From contig JANAVB010003400.1 of assembly GCA_029216955.1 (NCBI GenBank), forward strand, positions 18,059,451 through 18,123,450: a stretch of DNA of 64,000 nucleotides, given 5' to 3'. Under the pieces are notes generated by a model. It was not told the origin of the DNA and did not search any database. It was given only the letters and a program-made list of their open reading frames with translations. How positions within the stretch are numbered: the stretch's first letter is position 1; the number at the start of each line of letters is the position of its first letter. Of this stretch, positions 28,832 to 39,500 are shown one piece after another. The position numbers and the translations under genes are program-made. The DNA is from Iris pallida (lineage: Eukaryota > Streptophyta > Magnoliopsida > Asparagales > Iridaceae).

Positions 28832-30233
28832 ACAAATCAGAACTTTGAAAAAAGAAAAAAATTTACCTTGTGCCTCTATCTCTTTAACCTTTTCATGAAG
28901 CTTCTCATTCTCAGCAATAATCTGAGAATTCTCTTTTCGTAAGAGTCCAATTCATGTACTGGCCCCTCCATCACAATGTTCATTTTATGTTGTTTGGTTC
29001 CTTGTGCCTCCAGTTCTTGAACCTTTTCATGGAGTTTCTCATTCTCAGCAATAAACTGAGATTTTTCTTTTCGTAATTCCTCCAATTCCCGCATCAAATC
29101 CTCCATCGCGGAGGTGTTCATTTCAGGTTGTTGGGCTTCATTTTGGGGTCTCTCTTGTTCAGCATCCTCATCCCCACATTCTTGGGGTCTCTCTTGTTCA
29201 GCATCCTCTTCTAGGTGGCCTTCCTCTTTTCCAACAGCTATAACCAAATCTTTGAATATCTGTTTCGATCTCATTTTAATGTGATATTCGCGTTTGAGGA
29301 AGACCGAGATTTTGTACCCATTCCACGTGTAAAATCTCAGGTATTCACGTATTGGTATGGACTTCCTTTCCACAAGGGTACTATGTTTCGTAAACCAATA
29401 GAGGAAGTATATTGTGCAACCTTCCATTTTGGAGTATGCATCGGAGTAATCCCTCCGTTAGTTTTACTTGTAGTCCTTCTAATGCTCTCCATGACATACT
29501 CTAAGATTAACCTTGGCCAGCATATACTGTTGATAACTTCTATGCTGTCTACCAAGGCCATGAATCTGTACGGCAAATTTGAACCGCCAGACTTTGTGAA
29601 GAATACTGTTTGGCACAAGTGAAAGATTATTAGCTTGGCCAAATCATCTGGATTAACAGCGTTATCTCCGCCATGAAGCCGTTGTAACAATTCAAAGAAC
29701 TTCTCTCTTACTTCCTTATTCGTGACTTCTGAGTGTTTGCCCTTGGAATTAGCCAGCAATCTTTTGAAATGATCTCTACACAGGCTCAACGATGCTGGTG
29801 GTGTGGGCTGCTGTTGTTTTTTCATGATCAATCTTCTGTAATTAGCATCATCCTCACTATCATCCTTCAGCGGTAAACCGAAAATGGCTGCCATATCGCC
29901 CACACTTGGCGTTATTTTAACAGTAATGCTCAGTTGAAAGTATCCGATGCTATATTTGTCTTCCACATAGTTCCTATCAATTTCTCAAGACCTTCTGAAA
30001 CCTTGGCCAATTCTTGTGTGCCAACTTTGTTTTTGTAGAATACCTCGACGAAATTATAGAAACCGGTATTCTTCAAATAATCAATAACTGGCTCGGGCAA
30101 ACGACCGCCATCTTTTTTGACATCAACCATAAGAGTTACAATCGTCTTGAAAGAAGAATGGAAAACTCTTGAATTTTTATTCCTGACAGTTTTTTTTACT
30201 ACAAAAAAACAAAAAAATTAGGTTTCTGTCAAC

Positions 30234-30775
30234 TGTTCTCCGTCAATCTAACACGAAGAATGTCAATTTCCTGTGATTTTAACACGGAGAGTGACCATTC
30301 TCCTGTATTTTAACACGGGGAATGGCATTCTCCATGATTATAATACAGAGAATGGTCATTCTCCGTCAATTTAACACGGAGAATGACAATTCTCCGTAAT
30401 ATTAACACGGAGAATGACCATTCTCCTGCATTTTAACACGGGGAATGGCCATTCTCCGTTGTTTTAACACAGAGAATAGCAATTCTTCTACATTTTAACA
30501 TGGAGAATGGCCATTCTCCGTCAAGTCAACACGGAGAATGGAATTTATCCGTCAATTTAACAAGAAGAATGGAAATTCTCTATGATATTAATACGGAGAA
30601 TGACAATTCTTCGTGATATAACCACGGAGAATGGTCATTCTCCTGTATTTTAACATGGAGAATAACTATTCCCCTGCACGTTAACACGGGAATGGCCATT
30701 CCCCGTAATTTTAACACGGTGAATGGCCGTTCTCCTACATTTTAACACGGAGAATAGCCATTCTCATGCATTTTA
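30234..30775. repeat. Palindromic minisatellite array 4
   Basis: About seventeen units, the longest array, filling most of the first intron of the Ulp1-like gene (30,190-30,806). Linkers are mostly CATTTTAACAC, GATTTTAACAC or GTCAATTTAACAC. The dyad arms are kept in nearly all units. Confidence 0.88.
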
Positions 30776-31129
30776 ATAGAATCATGAACAGAACTTATAG
30801 TTATACCTTCTTTTTGCCCTTCTTCTTGATTACTAGCCTTTGGCTTTTGTGCAACCTTCTTAAATCTCTTAACAACAGCTCTCTCTTCTTGCATATCTAC
30901 ATCTTCTCCCTCTTCTTTAACTGGAATTTCATTTGATGCTGATGATTGCGATATGGTGTAAAGATTGCAAATGGAGAGTCACTGACGAGTTTTTGAAGTA
31001 GGGTTTGAAGATTTTGGAGGATAAAAACCTAGATTCGAAAATGAGCAACATATGGAAGAAGAGGAAGAATCGAAACGTTTTTGTTTTGAAGAGAGTGTTT
31101 CGTGGGTGTTTTTAATAATAGAAGGGCAA

Positions 31130-31252
31130 AAAGGTCATGCCGTACCCTTTTATATATTTTTCGCTAATTTTGGGCACGCGATGAAATGTTATTTTGCGGT
31201 GGGTTTTTCATAAAACTTTTACGGTTTTTGGGCATTTGATAAATTTTCTCAA
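31130..31252. other. Candidate right terminal region of the Mutator-like element
   Basis: Upstream of the Ulp1-like gene the minus strand begins GAGAAAATTTATCAAATGCC at 31,252 and continues into an AT-rich ~110-bp stretch with short purine runs, the look of a MULE terminal inverted repeat. No matching left end is visible; the left side of the element is truncated near 1,718. This is inference from position and composition. Confidence 0.3.
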
Positions 31253-31431
31253 AGATAGATTATATAGCAGCAAGATTATGAAACAAATAAACATTTTGAT
31301 ATAATTTTTATCCCACATTTTAAGAACATTATAACTCCACAAAACTTTATTCCTAACCATTTGTTACAAAACAAATGAACATAATTCATTAGAAAAAAGA
31401 AGAAAAAATTCATCGTCTTTCATCTTCACCC

Positions 31432-33145
31432 ATCAGAGTGGACTCCTTTCGATCTTTGCTGCTTAATTATATTGTTGCGCAATTTGGATTCCTCTTCATT
31501 GTGCTTTGAAGATGCAATCCATACAGCAACTTTGCGCCTTTCCAATTCCGAATCAAACTGTATATAACAAACATAACATCAAAAATATTGCTCTAAAAAG
31601 TGTAAGTATTTGAGGACATATTTTCAGACTTACATTGAGAGAACGGGAGTCCAAACTACATCCGTCTTTCATGAATAAAATTACAAAAATACAACAATGA
31701 AATGTATTGTCTTGGCGGGGAACATAAGGACGACAGATTATGGAAAAAGTAGAAAAGTTGAACCTTGCATCTCTCAACTTCAAAATCTCTTCCTCGAGAA
31801 AGAGATCCAAATTTAAAAGTTACAATTACCAGAATACAATATGTATTAGTATACCGCGAATCTAGTACGCAATTCATAAAAAATTATGAATATGAGCTTA
31901 CTATTTCTTTTATGACTGGTTTGTTATAAATCGTCTCATCTGTAGATGCAAGGGTGTCCAAAACTTTAACAGTCTTTGTCTTAACCATAACTCTTGCAAG
32001 AGTATAGTGGTCAAACAAAAGAATGAGTATGTATATCCGAATCAGGATTAATTAGGTAAAACAAATTAATCAATTTTCAGAAAATTAGGATTAAAATTTA
32101 AACAGAAATAGATTAATACATCGTTACAAATGCTTAAAGATCCCATATAATCCTAGAAATATTTGTTCTTCTTCCATATTTCATAAAGTTGTTTGTTAGA
32201 TGGAGGTAACGTTGCTCTCTACATATACATCAATTAATACATTACAAACGACAAACAAACAAGAAAATTAATGCATAATCATTAAAGAATAAAATGCTCA
32301 CTCACCGTTAACTTTATTGGTAAATACAATACATTAGCTTTATTGACATTTCTTCTCCGTTCCTCCGCGGTGAGAAGAGCAGAGACAAGGGTTACAATCT
32401 GAGTATCTCATTAAAAAAATCAGCGATGACATTGAAGTAAACATAGATGACATCTAAAAAAAATATACTATCTACATACCCCCTCTTTAATTCTCTTTCC
32501 TGGAGCAAAGGACTTCATCTCAGCCCGACTCACATAAATCTTGTTGCAAGATGATATTATTTCGCTAAGAAAAGAAACGAATAGATTAGAAAAAAAAACT
32601 ATTTAAATGAAATGAAAACTCATATTATTTACTCGTCAGGTTTACCATCCGCAAAAATATAATTGTAAAAACTCGAAAAACTACTAGTACACTGGCTAGG
32701 CTTTGAGGTTGAACTTCTTGTTAGACTTTTCAAAGGTGTGACCGGTACTAAATTTCCTCGCATTCTTTTCGAAGAATGGCTAAGGTCAGGTTCTTCTAGA
32801 GGGATTATATCGAGAATTTGTTGGATTGTTTGATCAGCTTTCTTCAGCTTCTCGTCCTCATCAGAAGATTCAACGTTAACCTCCTCCACAATATTAATTA
32901 CTCCAGATGAAGATGCCTTCTTGAAAGCGGAAGATTTTTCCTTCTTTTCCAAACGTCGAGATATATTCATTTGTTCAAGTTCGATTAAACAAAGCTTAGA
33001 ATTGATCGAAACAAGTTGATCTGAAATCTTCGATAGATGTTCTTCAAACCTGCACATCATACGCGGAATTAAGGTTTCATTGAAGCTGGCATCCAATCTT
33101 CTACCTCTTCTACATCTTCCATATGAGTAGACATCTTTCTCCAGT
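31432..33145 (-). pseudogene. Second Ulp1-like (C48) protease gene fragment
   Basis: Exons on the minus strand: about 33,145-32,633 (FEEHLSKISDQLVSINSKL coiled coil, then an acidic ESSDEDEKLKK stretch), 32,564-32,480 (KIYVSRAEMKSFAPGKRIKEG, the start of the protease fold), 32,398-32,306 (IVTLVSALLTAEERRRN), about 32,220-32,105 (PPSNKQLYEIWKKNKYF then a stop), about 32,015-31,900 (DHYTLARVMV and KVLDTLAS, catalytic His and Asp), about 31,730-31,640 (YVPRQDNTFHCCIFVILFMK, catalytic Gln and Cys) and a C-terminal exon ending SKGVHSDG at 31,432. Unlike the first copy, the His, Asp, Gln and Cys are all present. Stops in the fourth exon and unclear splice sites around the His exon suggest decay. It has no palindromic array in its introns. 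Role if active: SUMO or SUMO-like deconjugation; here unknown. Confidence 0.65.
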
Positions 33146-33359
33146 ACTACAAAATGAAATAAGAAAACTATTCTATGTATTTTAGAATAAATAATAGTTG
33201 AAACAACTATTGTATATATAACAAGAGAAAAATACAAAAAGTGAGGAAGATGGAAAGACAAATAAATTTCGGGACTAACAAAGAATCTACTAAGTTATTA
33301 TGAAAGGTTATAATGATTAACAATTTGAGAAACTCTAGAAGAGGTTTAATTCCGCTGGT

Positions 33360-33921
33360 ACTCCTCGTTGTTCGAGGAGGGCTCGACGAAGTCCGCAGCG
33401 AACCGGAACATTTTCTTCTTTCCTTCTTCATCTCCGTTTCTCCTTCCACCACCACCACCATGGCCTGTAGCTTTATAACCAAAATATTAAATTGTTAGAT
33501 GAAACAAAGGATTACTAAATCAAAATCAAACAAAACACATATTCAAAGAAAACATGAGACTAAAGATGAAAATGTTACAAAAGCAACACCACAATTTTAC
33601 AACAACTAAGCAGACTCTATTAAGCAATAACTAAAATTTGGGATTGTGTTCTCCTTGGATTTAATTTACTCAACGAAGAGATTTGAGAGAACGAGCTTTT
33701 ATCGACTTCCTACCCCTCTTCTTCCTCTGAATTCTTCCCTTACTATTGTCCACATTGCCGACAGGATTTTCGTCCTTGTCATCGTCGGTGTCATCATCTA
33801 GATCGCCACCAGCTATCGGAGCATCGGTGGTGTCGTCGTCTACATCGCCTACAGACCTGGACACATTGTGTCCTTCCTTTCCGGCCGACACACAATTATT
33901 GTTATATATACGTAGTTGCAC
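33360..33921 (-). pseudogene. Unrecognised coding fragments upstream of the second Ulp1-like gene
   Basis: Two minus-strand stretches look coding. 33,921-33,670 is strongly acidic (DVDDDTTDAPIAGGDLDDD) then basic (RKKRGRKSIKARSLKSLR) and ends at a stop. About 33,480-33,360 reads a Gly/basic run then FRFAADFVEPSSNNEEYQRN and a stop. They could be the N-terminal exons of the second Ulp1-like gene or parts of another mobile gene. I do not recognise a domain. Confidence 0.35.
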
Positions 33922-34079
33922 AAAATATTAAATTAGATGGATGAAAGAGAAAGTAAATATGAGTTAATTTAGGGTGTTCATTAAAAAAAAATTGCATTTA
34001 AGAATTACCTGCTATAGCAAGTTAACAAGAGGTCAAAAGTCAAAAACAACATTAAATGATGCCTTCTGCGTTATTTAAT

Positions 34080-34138
34080 CTGAACCATTGGATGAACATC
34101 CAATGGTTCAGATTTGGGATGTATCGTTACATCCCAAA
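34080..34138. other. Two adjacent perfect hairpins
   Basis: 34,080-34,094 (CTGAACCATTGGATG) pairs perfectly with 34,097-34,111 across a 2-base loop. 34,113-34,123 (TTTGGGATGTA) pairs perfectly with 34,128-34,138 across TCGT. They sit just before a (TA)n microsatellite. They could be the end of a MITE or another small transposon; no target duplication was identified. Confidence 0.75.
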
Positions 34139-34159
34139 AGGGTGGATGTATTGAAGAAT

Positions 34160-34162
<3 letters not shown>

Positions 34163-34247
<85 letters not shown>

Positions 34248-34252
34248 GTATA

Positions 34253-34325
<73 letters not shown>
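34163..34325. repeat. (TA)n microsatellite with (TG)n centre
   Basis: Two (TA)n blocks around a short (TG)n run near 34,233-34,248. Open frames across it are artefacts. Confidence 0.95.
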
Positions 34326-34331
<6 letters not shown>

Positions 34332-34540
34332 GGATATCCGAAATTAATAATTTATAATCGAATCGGATATTAACGTATTTGAATATCATAATATCCGAAT
34401 TCGTATTCGAAAAGTAATAACATCCGAAAAATATTCGAACATCCGAATCCGATATCAAAAATTTCGAAAAATATCCAAAAATTCGGATACGGAATCGAAT
34501 CGGATTCAAATTTTCGACTATCCATTGACAGGCCTACTTG
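34326..34540. repeat. TE-end-like sequence rich in ATCCGAAT motifs
   Basis: Repeated ATCCGAA/TTCGGAT motifs lead to CATTGACAGGCCTA near 34,527-34,537, which read in reverse (TAGGCCTGTCAATG) looks like a hAT terminus. The other end and the 8-bp duplication were not found, so the class is a guess. Confidence 0.3.
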
Positions 34541-35401
34541 GGCCGCATCCATCTCTCTTAACCACTAGGCTAGAGATCATTTGCAATTGTACTAATAGTA
34601 ATAATGGTAAAAGAAAGTATTATTGCAATTATCAATCTGGTCGGGGCTATTTGCAAAGGTAAACCATCACTGTCCTAACTATATTGACGGGCAATTTTCA
34701 GTCAATCTTGTAAACATTTGTCAGGCAATTTACATAAGTGTGCGAACTGCTGAGAGATACCAGAAATAGCATCATTTATCCCCAGTATAAATATGCTGTC
34801 AAAACTTTCCTGAAAACCGAGGACTCACATGTAGTACCCAGAATTTCTGCACATTCTCTGTGAAATGCCCTCTATAATGAACATCGTTTTAAAGGAACAG
34901 CTCCCTAAGTGACCACTTGCGACTCTAGATTTTATCTCGATCAAGAATAAAGGAACTATATTGTGTCTTTTCAACAAGGCAATGATCTGTAAATAAAATT
35001 ACACCAAATGAACATTGGAAGAGCTTTGGCAACTTACCATTTATTTTCTTCTATCATTGATGAGTCAAGGATCATGATCAATTTACAGAGTTACATATCT
35101 AAAAGGCTGGGGCAAAATTTTTAACACTTTCAGCCCCGACACATCAGATTTACAGAGTTACATACCAATTCCCCTATTTTGGTGTCATCTTTTGCATAAT
35201 TTACACCCGAATGCTCGCGCCTCCTTCGATCATGCCAACATGCATACCGAGCAATCAAAAGCCACCTCTGTATATATAGATGCCACATCTCTGCAGACAC
35301 TCGCTGAAGAATGCCCTTTCAGAGGAAAAGTCCCTAAAGACGTCCTGCAATGGGTGAAGGAAACCACATCAGCACGAAAATAATGTTCATCTCATTAGTG
35401 C
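34541..35401. other. 3' flank of the E2F gene, no other gene seen
   Basis: No recognisable coding sequence. A short plus-strand frame at 35,192-35,383 has no domain and lies where the E2F 3' UTR should be. The 14-base phrase TTTACAGAGTTACA occurs twice about 60 bp apart (near 35,090 and 35,150). Confidence 0.5.
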
Positions 35402-36578
35402 TCATAAACGCGGTTTAACATGGTTTGAAAGATTACATTTATTCCAAATATCTGTCAAGCTGCCAGTCCAATCTGACTGAAACCAGTAATCATCATTCAC
35501 CTGCAGGTTACAAAGAAATTATAAGGTATCAACAAGTTTTTCCATATTTTCTTGTGCTAACCTCACAACCTATATAACATATTGAACTTACATCGCAATC
35601 TGGTGGTATAATCCTCATTATGCCTTCCTGTGAATTTACAGGATCTGAAGATATCTTGGGCGTTTCCTGATCTTGTGATTGGCAAAGTATCGTATTATCG
35701 TTGTCTTCAAGATGTGAACATGATGCATCATCCCTGGTGTTGCCACTATTCTCTATAGACAATTCCATGGGTGTAGGCTGATCATCCTGATTTGGGGCCT
35801 CAGCACTGTTCTCACTACAGTTAAATGATTATGTACTTCAAATTGTTGAGTCAGAACACTTCAAGTTTCCTTATCCATCATGCAGATTCAATATGATAGT
35901 AGAAGGTGTTCTGAATATCCTAATATTTATTTTTTGTGCAGCAGTCGAGAAAATTAAGTCAAGCGATAGATTACCTGATCAGGCAGCAGTTGATAGGACC
36001 CATTGAGCTTCTCACATACATCTCGTACCGCTTTTCAGGGAAATCAAGATCCTGATCATAAACAACACCGATAGTTGAACATCCAAATTTCAATTCATTA
36101 TATCTCAATTTGTTCTCTTTATATCATTCACCTACCTCATCGGGATCTGGAACTTCGATACTGGTTCCATGAGGGGCTTCTATTGCGATAAGTGTAGAGT
36201 TCTGTGGAAAAAAAGTTCTTGAACAAACTTCAAAAACTTACTTAACAAACAAATGAGATCCAAAGGCCAACCTGAAAGCACGGCAGACTATTGATGGCTT
36301 CATACGTGAGATGGAGGAATCTGAAGCAATTTGTGACATTAATTAATTTTAAAAAATTAAGGATCATATATGAAGTGCAATATACATGTCAAATATGGAC
36401 TTACTTTCGACTTCTTCCTTCAGTTAATTCTGTGAGATTCTCTTGCATCTCCCTGCACAAGCAATTGAACTTAGCAGGCCCTAGAAAACCAGTGGTTACT
36501 ACTTACTACTTGTCTTAGAACTCACCTTATCCTTTCATCTAGTCTGCATTCCTCCTTGTACAAAGTTTCATTTGCAAC
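35402..36578 (-). CDS. E2F exons 7-13: dimerisation, marked box and Rb-binding tail
   Basis: Exons 7-8 hold [19 protein letters not shown] and [15 protein letters not shown], the coiled dimer helix. Exons 9-11 hold the marked box: [31 protein letters not shown] and [17 protein letters not shown]. Exon 12 is a 74-codon acidic/Ser-rich region. Exon 13 carries [17 protein letters not shown], matching the Rb-binding box of plant E2Fs, and stops at 35,402. Confidence 0.93.
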
Positions 36579-39500
36579 CTGCGAAATTGTTTATAAGGAA
36601 ACAAGCTAATGTGACGCAGGACAAAGATCCAGTGGAAATATGATTAGTATGGAAAATAGGAATTTAGGAAAAATTGGGCACGAAAGATGTAATAAATTTG
36701 TGAACAATCAACTATTATCAATTTATTACAAAAATTATAATAGAAATACAAGAAGATAATAATCGACTTGTATACCCAAATTTGTAATGTTGTCCTGTTG
36801 CACCGGGTCCCGATGTTGGATTTTTGTACTCGAGATCCGACTCGGCGTCAACGTCAGAGGCGGAGAAGAAAGACAAGATCTTTAGGGTTTCAGCATCACA
36901 CCATACAAACTCAATTTATTCTTCAATTCTTTTATGAATAATTTATGAACTTATAGATTATTTATAGACTCTCAATTAATCAAGAAATCAAAAGAAGATA
37001 AAGTCAATCTCTAAAGACTTTTTCCCTAAGATAATTAAAAATCCTAACCAACTCAAAGAGATGAAATTTCTATCATTTAGGTCAATCCTAACAAACAAAA
37101 ATGTAAACTGAAAATCTAAGGAAATAATAACAATCTGACTACGAATGAGACTCGGGTTAAGTCCATGGATGGTCCAGTATCAAAGAAAATTAAATCTTCT
37201 ACAATGACAACAGAAATACATGATGATTTAGATGCGATCGTTCACATTGTAGAGGACAAGGCTTCTCTTAAAGCTGAAGCAAATTTAGAGGAGAAAATAG
37301 ATCATTTTCTGTTATGCAATGTAATTATAATAGAAATGTAATTTTAATGATAATGGCTTCATTTTAGTATGAAAGCTGGTGAAGGAATATGGATTTTTTT
37401 TTGGAAACCATTTCAAATTTCTAATTGCCACTTCATTCAGCAAAACTAAGAATACTTCAGCTTTACCTAGACATCACAGCCATATCGTATTATCTATTGT
37501 TTGATTAAGAAAGCACAAATGGAGTGTGAATTCAGGTGTTTTGGAGGATAAACACCCCGAGACATATCCATGAAGTGTTTTATCTCAAGAGGCCTCAACC
37601 TAGGTTGTCAACTTGTGTATTGTATCGTTTATCTATTTTGCCTGTGTATCATAATGTGTATCGTGTATCGCATGATACAATAACCCCTATGATTTTAGTT
37701 TTATATTTCTAAATCCGTATAAGAATATAATTTAATATATTTTTTTCATAAACTTTTTATTTGTTTCATCTTACCGTAAGATATCGTAACAACATGGGCC
37801 TCGACATCCTTGAAGTATACACCTTTACATCTAATAATTCGCCTTATAGGCGCACACATGCTCAAAGGCTGGTGCGCACGGATAACAAGCTGACAAAGGG
37901 GGAGATCTGCTGGACTATGATGAGGATGACTCGCTCGACGAAGAACATCATGAAGTTAATAGTGGAAAACAAATAAGACTTGGCCCAAACTACCCAACTA
38001 CAATGATTGGGAAACAAAGCTTCAAGAACCAATCTAATGAAGGGTCCAACAAGTTCAGGGAAATGGCAGAAGAAGTCCAATCTCTCTATCCAGTAAAGGT
38101 GATAGAGATCCTGATGGGAAACAAGGAAAATGTGAAGTACGATTCGCGGACAGTGTTGCTTGTTGAAATGTATCTGATGCAACGCCGAGAGACCATGCAA
38201 AGGAGAAATACTCAGAAGGGTAAGTTGAATCCTTGAAGTCATAAAGGAATTTCGGAAGATAGGTAACATGGCTCGTTGCCAACCGATAGTTTAATGCATT
38301 CCCACCAGCATGCCAGAAAAGGTTTTGGTGTTTCTTGTGTGGGCCTGCGGACCAGGTGAACCCAGCAATCCAAACTAATGCTTCCATTGATTCCTGCTCA
38401 CAAGGCAGATGGGACGGAAAGGGGAGGGCGAGCTACTCGTTTGTGTGTTAATGATCCAACTCTCTCTAGATGCCTGCCTGATACACTTGTGTGTTGCCCT
38501 TCAACTACATCGATAGGTAAGAGGCCAGTGTTGAGAACCGAGGGCGTTTTTTAGTCTGTGCAACCTCTGGATGTCTGCTACACCTACACTACCACAAACT
38601 TGAACCTATGACTACCGTGATACACGTTCAAAGGAGTAGGTGACAGGGACGGGAGCTAGTTACCTTTCACCAATAGTTATGGTCTGTGATCGCCAATGGG
38701 GAACCCTGAGCACCAACAACGGTTAAGCAAAGCTACATGCTATGCCAGGTAAAATGATAAAGTGGTTTGATTGATTGATTGGGCCTTGTACTTCGCTCTT
38801 CTGGGTATTTATAAGAATCTGCGTACAACCTCCATCTATGACCCACAATCTCCAAAGTTGTTTTTTGAGAGTCTCACTTCTCTCCCTTCATCATGGTGAC
38901 AAATACCAGCTTGTCGGGCAGGGAACGGTTCTTGATTTAATTATCCATCTCTGTTAAAATTAACTTCTACTCATCTCTCTGTTTATATTGTGTTTTCATT
39001 TTTTTTCCCCTATATTACTTTCTTTTCTGGTATATTTTGTATTCTTTAGAAGTTTGTTTATTTGTTCACTTGAATTATTTTTAGCGTTCATACTTGTCAT
39101 GATTCATTATTCCATATTTACTAGTTAATCAGTACTTTCACATTCTGATCAAGCGTGAGTTATATTTGCATCTTGGTGGTACAAGAAAAAAATATCCTCT
39201 CCATTTATAAGAATCCTCCAGTGACCCTTGTTGCCTGCTACACCTCATCTCGAAGATATTATTGCATGACAAATGCTAGGCTCCTCAGTGTACTGGTTAC
39301 AACACCTACCATAGTATCATTGCAACATCTGCTCGTAGTTGGGAGGAACCATGCTATCAAGAGTTGTTTCGTCGATGATTTCTTGACAGATCTTTCGTCT
39401 ATGGGTTAGGCTCAAAGAGAACTGGTTAATGGTGCGTCGAATGATAATCTATAAAGCACGAAGTGGAGTGCAATTTTATAAGACAAGTATAAACTCAAAG

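Larger units (their letters stand above)
27922..30954 (-). pseudogene. Ulp1-like protease gene, 5' part (N-terminal domain, coiled coil, basic region)
   Basis: Read from 30,954 downwards. Exon A (30,954-30,807) is acidic/basic and its expected start codon reads ATA after ACC. An intron with array 4 follows. A large exon (about 30,190-28,870) encodes the plant N-terminal domain usually found ahead of Ulp1 domains in Mutator-carried genes: PEPVIDYLKNTGFYNFV, PSVGDMAAIFGLPL, DDLAKLIIFHLCQTVFF, WPRLILEYVMESIRR. A heptad coiled coil with a tandemly duplicated block (IAENEKLHEKV twice) comes next. After an intron with array 3 comes another coiled coil (LKEANKILINKKSKLQQQ) and a basic, nuclear-signal-like stretch (RGRRLRR, KKRKT), then KPKMDPKTAELVRNGK up to the gypsy insertion. 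Frameshifts near 29,973, 29,430 and 28,080 and the lost start make it a pseudogene. The catalytic half is at 3,725-4,868. Confidence 0.7.
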
